From: a virus
Virus record (IMG/VR): IMGVR_UViG_3300037189_003167
Location: 1 to 39,032 of that record
Length of the DNA stretch: 39,032 bases
Reading direction: 5' to 3' (one strand)
Positions within the stretch are counted from its first letter, which is position 1. Every line of letters starts with the position of its first letter. Made by a program: the position numbers and the translations under genes. Under the pieces are notes generated by a model. It did no database searches. It saw only the letters and a program-made list of their open reading frames with translations, and was not told the origin of the DNA. This document shows positions 24,198-32,710 of the stretch, piece after piece.

Positions 24198-26585
24198 TTA
24201 CCGCCTTCCGTCTGCGCGAATATCAATACGAGGAGCGCCAAGCTGCCACTGCGTACCGAGCGTGTTGCACGTAATCTTCATTGACATTTGTCGACCACGC
24301 ACACGAATGTTCAACTGCCCAGTAAAGATGTCCGGATCTTGCGGGTAAGTGTACAGTGGCGCAATTCCATTCTTGGCTGTGTTAACAGTCTGCGTTCCAG
24401 TGGAGCTTGTTCCACCTACGGAGATTGGGCTGTTATAGCTGGATCCAGAATTCTGCAATGGCTGCAACTGTATCGTTAAGCTTGGCTCTGTTCCATCTGT
24501 AGAACCACGGAATGTCAAGTCAGGCAGCATCCGCCACACAAAAGCAAAGTTGTGTCCATCATCAATATCAAACTGCGATGTAGTGATAAATGATTCCATT
24601 GGAACCAGGGTTCCGCTAGTGCCATCATCCACACCATACTCCTGGTTAACAAGGTTATTGGAGTAAGTGGCGGCAACAGGGTAGCTGCGTAGTCCAGTAT
24701 CAATCCATGCGGTTCGACCAAGAGAACCGTAATACCAAACATCTTCAAAGTAGTTGTAGACAACGTACCGGTCTATTTGGTTTGAGTTTTCAGTGCAGTA
24801 AAACCACCAGACTTCATTAAAGCCTTCGTTGGTGCTTGAATACACCTGATCAAACTGAAGTGGGTTAATGTCGCTGTAAATGAACTGGCGCAAGTCACAT
24901 CGCAATGTTTGGACCCGGCCATCGTATTTGTAGAATTTATCCACACCCATCCAGTAAACCACATTAGCAGCCACCGCCATAGCATTCGGACCTGCAATGG
25001 ATACATTGTCTGCAAGCAACTGTGTGTTAAACACATTGGGTGGACCGGCATACTGCATGGAGTAAATTGTGGAATCAGTCCAAACCACAATCTCTTGTCG
25101 GCTTTGCAGTGCGGTGACAATTCTTGATCCATGTGAAAAACGAACCGACCCAGCCTCGGTGGTGGCGGATGGTTGCCACTCAACCAAAGACTCCTTGTCA
25201 GACCATCGGATCAACATTGGATCCAGGGTTGTGCTGCCATAGTCATTGGTTCCAAAAACAATGGTTATGCGGCTCACATCGGAGATGAGCAGGTAGTTTT
25301 GATACAGCGGAACAGAACTTGCGCCGTTAAGGCTGGATAGCGGTATTCCACGCACCGATACACTATTCACACCAGACTGTGTGCCTGATGTGTTAATTGT
25401 CGTAGACAGCGTGTAGGTAAGTCCAGTTGGAGTTCCAGCTGTAGTTGTAACCCCGGAACCTCCAGCCGTAGTGGATAGCGTAAACGTAGTAGAGCCATTG
25501 GTGGCAATAATGTAGTACGTTGTTGGGTTGGCATATCCTGTAATGGATCCTGTGCCGCCATAGGTTCCGATAATCGTCAGGGATTGACCGATAGCTAGGG
25601 GAACGCTTGAGGCGGTACAACTAAACTGACCTGCCGTACCAGTAATTACCACGCCAGACAATACCGCACTTGATGTGGCCGACGTTGCCAGATTAAATGT
25701 GGTTGAGGTTAAATACTTAATGTAATAAGTGGTTCCAACCGTCAATCCAGTGGGTAGCGCTCCAGTGGTTTGGAGCTGAATAGCCGTGTTATTTACTATT
25801 GTGAATGTACTTGTAACTACCGCTGGGCTTGCAATAGTTATAGTTACCGCTGGAGAGCTAATTCCTATGTTTGCATTCCAAAGATACAAAGCCCCGCCGC
25901 GTGGGCCGTACACCAGGTCCTGACCAAAGTTGCTGGCGTTCCAAATGCGTATGGAGTCTGATGCTGTGGAGCCAACGCCCCAGGTTCCACCACCCCAAGG
26001 TCCGGCACCCCAGCCAGATAAGGGGACCGCATACTCGGGACCAACCGAAACCTGGTAAACGGCATATACAGTACCACCACCAGTTGCCCCAGAGGTAGCT
26101 GCTGATGTTGAGGTAATGGTGTAGGTGGTGGCCCCGGTTGATGCGGTTATTTGATATTCACCGCCAATCGTAATTCCACCAACAGTAACAGATGGGGAGA
26201 ACGTAACAAAATCACCGTTACTATACCCACCAGAAGCATCTGTTACTGTAATTGTTGTTGATAGATATACCGTAGTGAATGGGTTGGTAAGAGTGGACTC
26301 AGCTCGAATTGGTGTAATGTCGTAGTAAGCTCCACCATTCTCAATGTAGTACTTGAGGTTTGTGCCAACGCCCATTAAGTTTTGTGCACCAAGAGTTACC
26401 CAGTTCCATAAAGACCTGCAAACACCCAAAAATGTACTGGCAGAAATTTGCAGCCAGCCACCGATTTTTTCAGGCGTACCTTGACGAAACCGAACCAGGT
26501 TCGATTCATAGTAGCCACCCTCATTGGTGTAGCGCGTGTTCTCACGGTTAACACCAGGCTTGAGGGAAATCTTTTTTAGTGGCAT
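24198..26585 (-). CDS. Tail-hub/nozzle-like beta-rich protein (795 aa)
   Basis: The N-terminus, MPLKKISLKPGVNRENTRYTNEGG...VRFRQGTPEKIGGW, matches a common podovirus structural pattern (PGV...VRFR-x-G-x-PEKIGGW) often annotated as a tail nozzle or gp10-like stabilisation protein. The C-terminal half (LIRWSDKESLVEWQPS, IVVWTDSTIYSMQY, YVVYNYFEDVWYYG) has the Trp/Tyr blades expected of a beta-propeller. Between about residues 100 and 400 lie inserted Thr/Ser-rich beta repeats with recurring TTYYI...TTFTL pairs, probably surface-exposed. It likely closes the tail and gates DNA. The assignment is by pattern only. Confidence 0.65.
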   Translation of the reverse strand: MPLKKISLKPGVNRENTRYTNEGGYYESNLVRFRQGTPEKIGGWLQISASTFLGVCRSLWNWVTLGAQNLMGVGTNLKYYIENGGAYYDITPIRAESTLTNPFTTVYLSTTITVTDASGGYSNGDFVTFSPSVTVGGITIGGEYQITASTGATTYTITSTSAATSGATGGGTVYAVYQVSVGPEYAVPLSGWGAGPWGGGTWGVGSTASDSIRIWNASNFGQDLVYGPRGGALYLWNANIGISSPAVTITIASPAVVTSTFTIVNNTAIQLQTTGALPTGLTVGTTYYIKYLTSTTFNLATSATSSAVLSGVVITGTAGQFSCTASSVPLAIGQSLTIIGTYGGTGSITGYANPTTYYIIATNGSTTFTLSTTAGGSGVTTTAGTPTGLTYTLSTTINTSGTQSGVNSVSVRGIPLSSLNGASSVPLYQNYLLISDVSRITIVFGTNDYGSTTLDPMLIRWSDKESLVEWQPSATTEAGSVRFSHGSRIVTALQSRQEIVVWTDSTIYSMQYAGPPNVFNTQLLADNVSIAGPNAMAVAANVVYWMGVDKFYKYDGRVQTLRCDLRQFIYSDINPLQFDQVYSSTNEGFNEVWWFYCTENSNQIDRYVVYNYFEDVWYYGSLGRTAWIDTGLRSYPVAATYSNNLVNQEYGVDDGTSGTLVPMESFITTSQFDIDDGHNFAFVWRMLPDLTFRGSTDGTEPSLTIQLQPLQNSGSSYNSPISVGGTSSTGTQTVNTAKNGIAPLYTYPQDPDIFTGQLNIRVRGRQMSMKITCNTLGTQWQLGAPRIDIRADGRR

Positions 26586-26603
26586 AACTCATTTTCCCAT
26601 GAA

Positions 26604-27032
26604 TCAGGCAAATGCGCGAGTGCCTGCTTTGTCAATGATGAGTGCTTGTCGGCGGGGGGAGTGACCAATGTCATTTACTACACTGATATGCGTCCAAGCA
26701 TCAAACTCCCTGATGATCTGGTCAAAAGGAAGCTTGGCAGCAATGACAGCACGAACCACCTGGTCTGGAGTCATGCCTGGGACGCGGATGTCTGCGGCGC
26801 AACCCAGTCGATGCTGGCTGGTATCTTTGGATCCGACGGCGTCATTGACCTGCTTGCTGCGGAAAGCAGAGTTGACCATGATGGGCTTACCTCCGATGGC
26901 AGACTTGACCTGCTCCAATAATTCAGCAACGCGAACCAGATTTGCAAGCTCTTGGTCATTGGGTGTGTTGTCAAACTGACGGTGGTCTGTGTGGGTTAGT
27001 TCTGCAAGGGTGAAGTGTTCTGTTAAATTCAT
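26604..27032 (-). CDS. M15-type endolysin (Zn D,D-peptidase)
   Basis: A 142-residue peptidoglycan peptidase of the M15A group, which cleaves peptide cross-links at the end of infection. Zinc ligands are H74 in SQHRLGCAAD, D81 at its end, and H115 in WTHIS; E109 is in place as catalytic base, and NSAFRS (54-59) is the substrate loop. It spans the whole single-domain length, with no signal peptide, so it depends on the upstream holin, whose gene it overlaps (ATGA). Confidence 0.88.
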   Translation of the reverse strand: MNLTEHFTLAELTHTDHRQFDNTPNDQELANLVRVAELLEQVKSAIGGKPIMVNSAFRSKQVNDAVGSKDTSQHRLGCAADIRVPGMTPDQVVRAVIAAKLPFDQIIREFDAWTHISVVNDIGHSPRRQALIIDKAGTRAFA

Positions 27033-27526
27033 TTCAAAACCCCTTTTGTCATGGTGTCCGTCTTGTCTTTACTGGACTTGCTGGAGCCGTAAAAAAACGA
27101 AATGATGGTAGCCACGGCAGTACCCAGCAAAAAGCCAAGGATGATGTTACCGAAGTCCTTGCCGCTGGCTGGAACCTGCCCAAACGTGATGGCAAAAAAG
27201 TAGGCCATTGAACCTACCGACCAGAACCATGCAAACCAATAGATGAAGTGCTTGGCAAACTTATCGTCTTGGTTCAGCGCAGTTTCCTGCATATGCCGAG
27301 CAGAGTCGCGGTCAGCGTTCTCCAACTCAAACTGCTTGAGGTCTAGTTCAGCCAGTTTGGTCGCCGCTTCCGGGTCTCCTGCGATTGCTTGCGCCACGGC
27401 TTTAACGTCATCAGCCACGCCAAACTTGTTGGCAATAGCGGTAACAGCAAGACCACCAAGAGGCCCTCCAACAGCAGTTGCGACAGCAGGAGCAATGCCT
27501 TTAAGTATTCCAAGTAGTTCATTCAT
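27029..27526 (-). CDS. Holin of the three-helix GTA type
   Basis: A 165-residue protein; I start it at ATG 27526, three bases after the previous stop. It has an N-terminal Gly/Ala-rich hydrophobic segment (GIAPAVATAVGGPLGGLAV), a soluble charged middle (AELDLKQFELENADRDSARHM) and two C-terminal helices (HFIYWFAWFWSVGSMAYFF and IILGFLLGTAVATIISFFY), ending in a basic/Ser tail. This fits the GTA_holin_3TM layout. It would open the inner membrane for the M15 endolysin encoded immediately after it. Confidence 0.75.
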   Translation of the reverse strand: MNELLGILKGIAPAVATAVGGPLGGLAVTAIANKFGVADDVKAVAQAIAGDPEAATKLAELDLKQFELENADRDSARHMQETALNQDDKFAKHFIYWFAWFWSVGSMAYFFAITFGQVPASGKDFGNIILGFLLGTAVATIISFFYGSSKSSKDKTDTMTKGVLK

Positions 27527-27527
27527 A

Positions 27528-27995
27528 TTATTTCCGCATAAAGTCAATGTATTCCATAGTGCCCCACACGCCCAGTGTAATCACCAGGGAGATGAGGATC
27601 ACCAACAATACCATTTCAATAACTTCTTCAATTTCTTTCTTGCGCTTGGCTTTTTCTTTTTCCATAGCCGCTTCCTCCGCTTTGCGATTTTGCACCAGCT
27701 TATTCCGCTCCACCAAAAGGGCTTCCCATACGTCCGCGTGTCCTGACCAAATTAATGTCCGCTTAATCTCGTCCTCGGCGTCTTGCAGTTGCTTAGCCCT
27801 AAGTACGTTCTCAAGCGCCTGCGCGGTGTCCGACTTGCCCGGTTTCACCGCTGCCTTGGCAACAACGTCCTTGGCCTCAAAAAACTTCATCAGGTCACCG
27901 GAGATGGCTCCAATGTCCTTGCCCATCTTGATCGCGGCCTGGATCCCCTTGATGGCCGCTTGGGCTGTGGCGAAAGCGGTAATCGGGTCAATCAT
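27528..27995 (-). CDS. Coiled-coil protein with C-terminal membrane anchor (155 aa)
   Basis: ATG 27995 begins MIDPITAFATAQAAIKGIQ, just after the upstream stop; the longer frame overlaps the preceding gene. The N-terminal half has an FATAQAAIKGI helix and an AISGDLMKFFEAKD segment, then a long charged coiled coil (about 80-125) rich in E and K, and finally one C-terminal membrane helix (VIEMVLLVILISLVITLGVWG). It is a frequent uncharacterised phage protein. Being next to holin and endolysin, it may be a lysis factor (spanin-like), but the anchor is at the wrong end for a usual i-spanin. Confidence 0.6.
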   Translation of the reverse strand: MIDPITAFATAQAAIKGIQAAIKMGKDIGAISGDLMKFFEAKDVVAKAAVKPGKSDTAQALENVLRAKQLQDAEDEIKRTLIWSGHADVWEALLVERNKLVQNRKAEEAAMEKEKAKRKKEIEEVIEMVLLVILISLVITLGVWGTMEYIDFMRK

Positions 27996-27996
27996 G

Positions 27997-29139
27997 TTAG
28001 AACAAAAAGAAGAAGTTTCCGTTTGCGGCGCTGGTGTAGTTGATGACAATCACGCCGTTAGAACCAGCTCCTGAAGCGCCGGGGGTTGTGGACCCGCCGA
28101 TACCACCAGAGCCGCCGCCGCCATAACCACCGCCAGACCCACCAGCAGGGTTTGTTACCGTACCCACTCGCCCCGCACCACCACCGCCGCCACCAGAGTA
28201 TTGGCCTAGAACACTCGCGTCAGGTCCCGCGCCGCCCGCACCGCCCGTGCCGCTTGCACCGGCATAACCACCGCCACCACCAGCACCATTGGAGCCAGCG
28301 CCCCCTGCTTGTGACCCTGATGTACCACCTGAACCCGGGGAGCTTCCAGAGTAACCTGACGCTCCACCTGCTGCTCCGTTTGATCCCGAGCTTGTTGCAC
28401 CTACAGACCCAGCTCCGGTTAAGCCACCGGCACCGCCGCCGCCCATGCCCCCCGGAGAACTACCAACAGCCCCTCCTGCGCCACCGTTACCGGCATAGCC
28501 GCCAGCACCGCCGCCGCCAGCACCGCCAGTACCACCTGCACCAGGTTCCCCACCATTCCCACCCGAGTATTTTGTAGTCCCGTAACCCGATGCCGCAGCC
28601 CCACCCGCGCCACCCGAACCTGAAACTCCAGCGCCTCCGCCTTTAGCAAGAGCTAGATACCCTGTGATGGTCGTGGAGCCTGCGCTTGACGATGCGGAGA
28701 CGGTGTAAGTACCAACCCCACCAGAACCCGTGCCAAATGCCGTGATGTAAGACCCCGCCGTTACGCTCGTCCCCGTAATGTACGAGCCGACATAAAGGGT
28801 GCCAGACGTTACTCCGGTAACCGTTAACGTGGTTGACGAGATTGAGCCGGTTACAACAGCCGCACCGAGGTAAGTGTCGCCGCCCGCTGTACCGTCGGTT
28901 GAGGTAGCGCTTTTAGCCCCTCCACCAGCACCAATTGCAATGGTGATGGACTGCCCCGCAGTCAGCGCTGCTACCGTATTTCTTGAATACCCTCCGCCAC
29001 CGGCAGCGGCAGAGCCGTTACCGTTACCACCAACACGCCCTGAGCCACCAGCACCGATGACTTCAAGGGTCGCGCCTGAGCTTGTCCAGTCGCTTGGGAC
29101 CGTCCACGTTGTCCCGCTTGTTAAGACGACTGTAGTCAT
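27997..29139 (-). CDS. Gly-rich tail-fibre/tip protein (380 aa)
   Basis: The N-terminus ([28 protein letters not shown]) is a short beta domain shared with the 633-residue protein in this window. A beta-rich insert ([21 protein letters not shown]) is followed by about 200 residues dominated by Gly (polyGly-II-like GGAGGxGG runs), ending in [19 protein letters not shown]. Such domains occur in receptor-binding tail fibres and tips. It is coupled to the small 61-residue gene by TAATG. Confidence 0.7.
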   Translation of the reverse strand: MTTVVLTSGTTWTVPSDWTSSGATLEVIGAGGSGRVGGNGNGSAAAGGGGYSRNTVAALTAGQSITIAIGAGGGAKSATSTDGTAGGDTYLGAAVVTGSISSTTLTVTGVTSGTLYVGSYITGTSVTAGSYITAFGTGSGGVGTYTVSASSSAGSTTITGYLALAKGGGAGVSGSGGAGGAAASGYGTTKYSGGNGGEPGAGGTGGAGGGGAGGYAGNGGAGGAVGSSPGGMGGGGAGGLTGAGSVGATSSGSNGAAGGASGYSGSSPGSGGTSGSQAGGAGSNGAGGGGGYAGASGTGGAGGAGPDASVLGQYSGGGGGGAGRVGTVTNPAGGSGGGYGGGGSGGIGGSTTPGASGAGSNGVIVINYTSAANGNFFFLF

Positions 29140-29324
29140 TACAAATCACTCCATTCGGGAGGGTTGGGGTTGACGAACCCTGTGCCCGTGTACACCCAGC
29201 CAATATCGCAATCAATGTCATCAACTGCGACCAATACCCCATTCTCCACAGGGCACGGCGCGTCCACATCGGCAACGATGATGTTGACAACTACGTTGTT
29301 TACGCAGACAGCACACTTTGACAT
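29139..29324 (-). CDS. Small tail-fibre-associated protein (61 aa)
   Basis: [19 protein letters not shown]... with four cysteines and a terminal [20 protein letters not shown]. The IGW-V-Y-x-G-x-F-V-N-P-N-P pattern is common in short proteins or fibre C-termini at phage tail-fibre loci, usually taken as assembly or fibre-binding modules. AAGGAG sits at a good distance from the start. Its stop overlaps the start of the Gly-rich fibre gene. Confidence 0.6.
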   Translation of the reverse strand: MSKCAVCVNNVVVNIIVADVDAPCPVENGVLVAVDDIDCDIGWVYTGTGFVNPNPPEWSDL

Positions 29325-29333
29325 GCCGTCTCC

Positions 29334-30485
29334 TTACGCGGTAGCAACACAACGCCACTTGCTAGTAGCCACGTTCCAGACAAAGCCAACATCAAGTCGG
29401 TTGGTGGTTACCGTGGTGGTGGGCAGTGTGACTGTGGAGGACTCGAACGAAGCGCCCCAAGTAATTGCAATAGCGCCCGTACCAGTTATGGAAATCCACA
29501 GCTTCTGGCCGTTGACCGGGGTTCCGGTCAGGTTGGTGGTAAACGAGGTAATGGCTGCGGATTGCGCCGTGATAACCACTATGTCGTAGCTGTCGGTGTT
29601 GATGGTAGGCGTGGCGCTGTTAGCGGTGCTGGCAAGGACGCGGGGGTTGATCCGGCCAACAAAGCTGGTTGACGCCGTCAGGGTAGTGAACGCGCCTGCA
29701 GCCGCTGCTGTGCCGCCGATAGCCGGGGGGCTTGCTAGGTAGGTAGAAAAACCTGTCCCGCTTACCGTAGACGAGGCAGACAGCGTAGTGAACGATCCAG
29801 CCGCAGCAGCCGTACCGCCAATGGCTGGAGGGCTTGCCAAGTAAGTGGTGAACCCTGCCCCACTCACCGTGCTGGATGCGCTAAGGGTTGTGGCGGCAAC
29901 TGGCCCGGCAAAGCTCGATGTGAGCACCGTGCCGTTAAATGTCATGTTGGCAGAGTCAACCAGCAGTCCACCGGTGGATGCATAGGTCACACGCCCAGAG
30001 GTAAGCCCGGAGTCTGTAACAGAGGTAGCTGTGACTGAAGTGAATACACCAGGACCAGACACCCCGGAAATCTTTACGAAGTCAGTTCCATTCCAGGCAA
30101 CAAGTGCTCTCTCGCCATTGACAAGAGCCACGCCTGAAGTTGCCGCGCCTTTTACCGTAAGTGCAAAGCCGCCGGTGGTATCGTTGTTAATGATGTACCA
30201 CTTGCTGGTACTTGGGACAATCAGGTTACGCGCAGCAGTCATCAGGCCGCTTACGTTCAGAATGGCGTACTGCGAGGTTGTTGAGGTGATGTTTGTTCCA
30301 GAGCTTGTTCCTTGGGTAGGTGCAAGCGTCACATCAGAAGCAGTTACAGTTACCGCCAAGCCGCCAGCAATAGCAATGTCCAGATACGACGAGATGCCGT
30401 TGTTTACATCACTTCCCCAGGTTCCAGATTCCGTACCGTTTACGGGCTGCGCCAGGTTCAGTAAAGATGTGTAATTGACAGCCAT
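29334..30485 (-). CDS. Tail-fibre protein with tandem 34-residue repeats (383 aa)
   Basis: The N-terminus (MAVNYTSLLNLAQPVNGTESGTWGSDVN) is typical of phage fibre proteins that attach to the tail. A middle beta domain (WYIINNDTTGGFALTVKG) is followed by two tandem 34-residue units (TTLSASSTVSG...YLASPPAIGG) of a triple-helix-like shaft, and a C-terminal beta domain (IVVITAQSAAITSF...FVWNVATSKWRCVATA), probably receptor-facing. It lies between two other fibre-like genes. Confidence 0.75.
   Translation of the reverse strand: MAVNYTSLLNLAQPVNGTESGTWGSDVNNGISSYLDIAIAGGLAVTVTASDVTLAPTQGTSSGTNITSTTSQYAILNVSGLMTAARNLIVPSTSKWYIINNDTTGGFALTVKGAATSGVALVNGERALVAWNGTDFVKISGVSGPGVFTSVTATSVTDSGLTSGRVTYASTGGLLVDSANMTFNGTVLTSSFAGPVAATTLSASSTVSGAGFTTYLASPPAIGGTAAAAGSFTTLSASSTVSGTGFSTYLASPPAIGGTAAAAGAFTTLTASTSFVGRINPRVLASTANSATPTINTDSYDIVVITAQSAAITSFTTNLTGTPVNGQKLWISITGTGAIAITWGASFESSTVTLPTTTVTTNRLDVGFVWNVATSKWRCVATA
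29688..29891 (-). repeat. Two tandem 102-bp repeats in the fibre gene
   Basis: On minus, the units begin at 29891 and 29789, each encoding TTLSASSTVSG...LASPPAIGGTAAAAG(S/A)F. Protein identity is near-complete while third codon positions differ, so the duplication is not recent. A partial third unit (TTLTAS) follows. Confidence 0.75.
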
Positions 30486-30494
30486 AGCTAATCC

Positions 30495-32396
30495 TTAAGT
30501 GTTAACGTCTACCCATCCTGGGTCTTGAGGGTTGTTTACAGCATCCCAGCCTGGCGCTTGGGTATTGCTAACACCACCCCAATTTGAATTTTGATTGTTA
30601 CCAATGCCATTCCAGTTTGGATTCTGCGTGTTACCAACAGCACCCCAATTCGAAGCTTGCGTGTTGCTAACATCAGTCCAGTTTGATGTTTGGGTATTGC
30701 CAACAGCAGTCCAATTTGCTGTTTGCAAGTTGTTTATAGCACCCCAATTTGACGTCTGAGTGTTGCTAACATCGGTCCAATTCAAAGTTTGCATGTTGCT
30801 TACAGTGCTCCAACTTGACGTTTGCGCGTTACCAACATCATCCCAGCCAGGGGTTTGTGGTGTTGGTATCACCCTCCAGCCAACAGATACAACCTGACCA
30901 ATATAGCCGTTTGCATACGTCCCTGTAAGTGCCTGCGTTACAGCATAAGAGGCAAACCCAGACGCTGATCCTGATCCTACCACAGATGTAAGGCTTGGCG
31001 TTATTCCATACACTAGCGTTTGAAGGACTCCTGTAGAGGGGGCAGAGGTAAGCTCCGCACCCAAAGACATGGTTGTGTCTGAGGCATAGCCGGAGGCTGT
31101 GACTGCTGTTATGTCAAAAGTTATAGTTGTTGAAAATACAACAGTGCCCAGCAGCCCTGATGTAGCTACACCAGAAGTAGCTAAGGAAACCGCATATGCC
31201 GGAAAGGCTACTTGCCCGGCAGCACTTGTGTTTGAGATAGGTGATGTAAGCGCATACACCGGTGTAGCTGTTTGTCCGAGCGCGCTTGTGCCTGTAGTGG
31301 AATTGGTTAAAGCATAAATGGGTGTTGCGGCAAAACCAGATGCAATAACCCCGGTTGCATTTACCTGCACATCAGAAGCGTAGGTTTCAGTTCCCGCGAA
31401 ACCGCTCGCCGTATTATTGCCAAGGAGCGTTGAATAGGTGTACCTCGGGGTAGAGGAAAAACCAGATGCAGCTGTAGAAGTTATAGCTACACTCTTTGAA
31501 AAAACAAGTGCACCCAAACTGCCAGAGGCTGATGCGGATGTTAGAGCTACAGTTACAGTTGGGATTGGGGTGTAATTGATGATGATAATACTTGCACCAC
31601 CAGCTCCACCCGTTGAAATAACGGAAGAAGCACCACCGCCACCACCGCCGCCATAAGTTCCACCAGCACCGCCAACAGTAGTTCCTGTACCATCACCAGC
31701 ACCGCCCCCACCACCACCAGAGTAAACAGAAGTGCCATTTCCGCCCGCGCTACCTGAATTAGATGCGGCACCACCCGTACCTCCAGCGCCAGCGCCTGTT
31801 CCTGCAGTTCCGCCTGTTGCAGAGGTACTGGACCCAGCCGTTCCACCATTACCGCCTCCGCCGCCTCGACCTGTTGTCCCAAGTGTTGCAGTGTTTGCAC
31901 CACCTGCGCCGCCATTTCCATTAGGTCCAGCCGCACCACCACCTCCACCACCGGCAGCAGTAGTTGAAGTTCTTCCTAAACCGCCGTTACCACCAGCCCT
32001 TGAAATTGTAGTGTAAACAGCGCCAGCTATTTGAGCGCCGCCATACGGACCACCTTGACCACCATTTAAACCATTAGTGCCATTAGCCGCAAATACTAAA
32101 CTACCAATAATTGGTAATCCAGTGCAACCGTCAATCGCAACAACTCCATACCATAAATAGCCAGAGCTATAAATTTTGTCAATTACATATCCAGCGGCAT
32201 CTGCTGCTTTAAGCGGTACATTAGTTGCTAGTACGTATGCGCCGCCACCACCACCGGTACCTGAAAAAGCTGCATCTCCATTTCTTCCACTTCCTCCAGC
32301 ACCATATATTTCAATGGTATTTGCAGCGTCATTCCAATCAGCCGGAAGATTCCAAGATTGAGGAGTATTTGTTGGGTAAAGAATTATTTGCGCCAT
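30495..32396 (-). CDS. Modular tail-fibre protein: Gly-rich head, beta repeats, Trp repeats (633 aa)
   Basis: The N-terminus (QSWNLPADWNDAANTIEIYGAGGSG) is paralogous to that of the 380-residue fibre protein. Residues about 100-285 are Gly-rich. About 285-510 hold degenerate repeats of roughly 27-30 residues with SA-x-GQ/GF and TPVYALT motifs. The C-terminus has ten 11-residue repeats W-x2-(V/I)-x-N-x-Q-x3 and a partial one. Mosaic structure of this kind marks receptor-binding fibre genes that change by domain shuffling. It is coupled to the cupin gene upstream by TAATG. Confidence 0.7.
   Translation of the reverse strand: MAQIILYPTNTPQSWNLPADWNDAANTIEIYGAGGSGRNGDAAFSGTGGGGGAYVLATNVPLKAADAAGYVIDKIYSSGYLWYGVVAIDGCTGLPIIGSLVFAANGTNGLNGGQGGPYGGAQIAGAVYTTISRAGGNGGLGRTSTTAAGGGGGGAAGPNGNGGAGGANTATLGTTGRGGGGGNGGTAGSSTSATGGTAGTGAGAGGTGGAASNSGSAGGNGTSVYSGGGGGGAGDGTGTTVGGAGGTYGGGGGGGASSVISTGGAGGASIIIINYTPIPTVTVALTSASASGSLGALVFSKSVAITSTAASGFSSTPRYTYSTLLGNNTASGFAGTETYASDVQVNATGVIASGFAATPIYALTNSTTGTSALGQTATPVYALTSPISNTSAAGQVAFPAYAVSLATSGVATSGLLGTVVFSTTITFDITAVTASGYASDTTMSLGAELTSAPSTGVLQTLVYGITPSLTSVVGSGSASGFASYAVTQALTGTYANGYIGQVVSVGWRVIPTPQTPGWDDVGNAQTSSWSTVSNMQTLNWTDVSNTQTSNWGAINNLQTANWTAVGNTQTSNWTDVSNTQASNWGAVGNTQNPNWNGIGNNQNSNWGGVSNTQAPGWDAVNNPQDPGWVDVNT
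30498..30845 (-). repeat. Ten 33-bp repeats encoding W-x-x-V-x-N-x-Q units
   Basis: Tryptophan codons recur every 33 bases from 30845 down to about 30513, followed by a partial last unit (WVDVNT). Consensus: W, small or acidic pair, V/I, S/G/N, N, T, Q, T/N/A, S/P, N/G. It forms the extreme C-terminus of the fibre. Confidence 0.85.
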
Positions 32397-32683
32397 TATG
32401 CATTTACCATAATTCCTTGGTTTGGAACTATATTAACAATAATGGTTCCATCTTCCAAAGCTTCAATTTCATGCGCTGTATTTGCTGGCATTTCATAAAA
32501 CATGCCGCTTGGTATAACAAAAGAATTTTCATCAATTGTAATTTTGCAGGATCCAGTTTGGCATACAGTTCCATGAGAAAAAAGATGTGTATGCATTGGT
32601 ATACCTTCACCGGCATTAGCTTCATATATATTAATCACCACACCAAGGTATGTAATACTTGATAAGCGATTAGCAATACGCAT
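32396..32683 (-). CDS. Cupin-fold protein (95 aa)
   Basis: The cupin signature is visible in GEGIPMHTHLFSHGTVCQTGSCKITID (motif 1, H-x-H with glycine spacing; metal-ligand-like H31, H33 and perhaps H37) and PANTAHEIEALEDG (motif 2, H70). Such small barrels bind metals or sugars. Sitting between a decoration-type protein and tail fibres, it may be a sugar-binding or modifying virion component, or may simply be acquired cargo. Its ribosome site overlaps a hairpin (32689-32703). Confidence 0.6.
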   Translation of the reverse strand: MRIANRLSSITYLGVVINIYEANAGEGIPMHTHLFSHGTVCQTGSCKITIDENSFVIPSGMFYEMPANTAHEIEALEDGTIIVNIVPNQGIMVNA

Positions 32684-32688
32684 ACAAA

Positions 32689-32703
32689 CTTCCCTCTGGG
32701 AAG
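32689..32703 (-). promoter_or_regulatory. Perfect hairpin over the cupin ribosome site
   Basis: On minus, CTTCCC-AGA-GGGAAG folds into a six-pair stem with a three-base loop; the GAGG-like ribosome site nine bases before ATG 32683 lies partly in its descending arm. It may limit translation or ribosome loading. As it is followed by TTTG only, it is a weak terminator. Confidence 0.4.
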
Positions 32704-32710
32704 CGACAGG

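Noticed and set aside
31732-32016. Pro-rich plus-strand frames over the fibre genes (also 28086-28577 and 23023-23562)
   Set aside because: Complement of Gly-rich or Ala-rich codons produces long Pro/Ala frames; expected artefacts.
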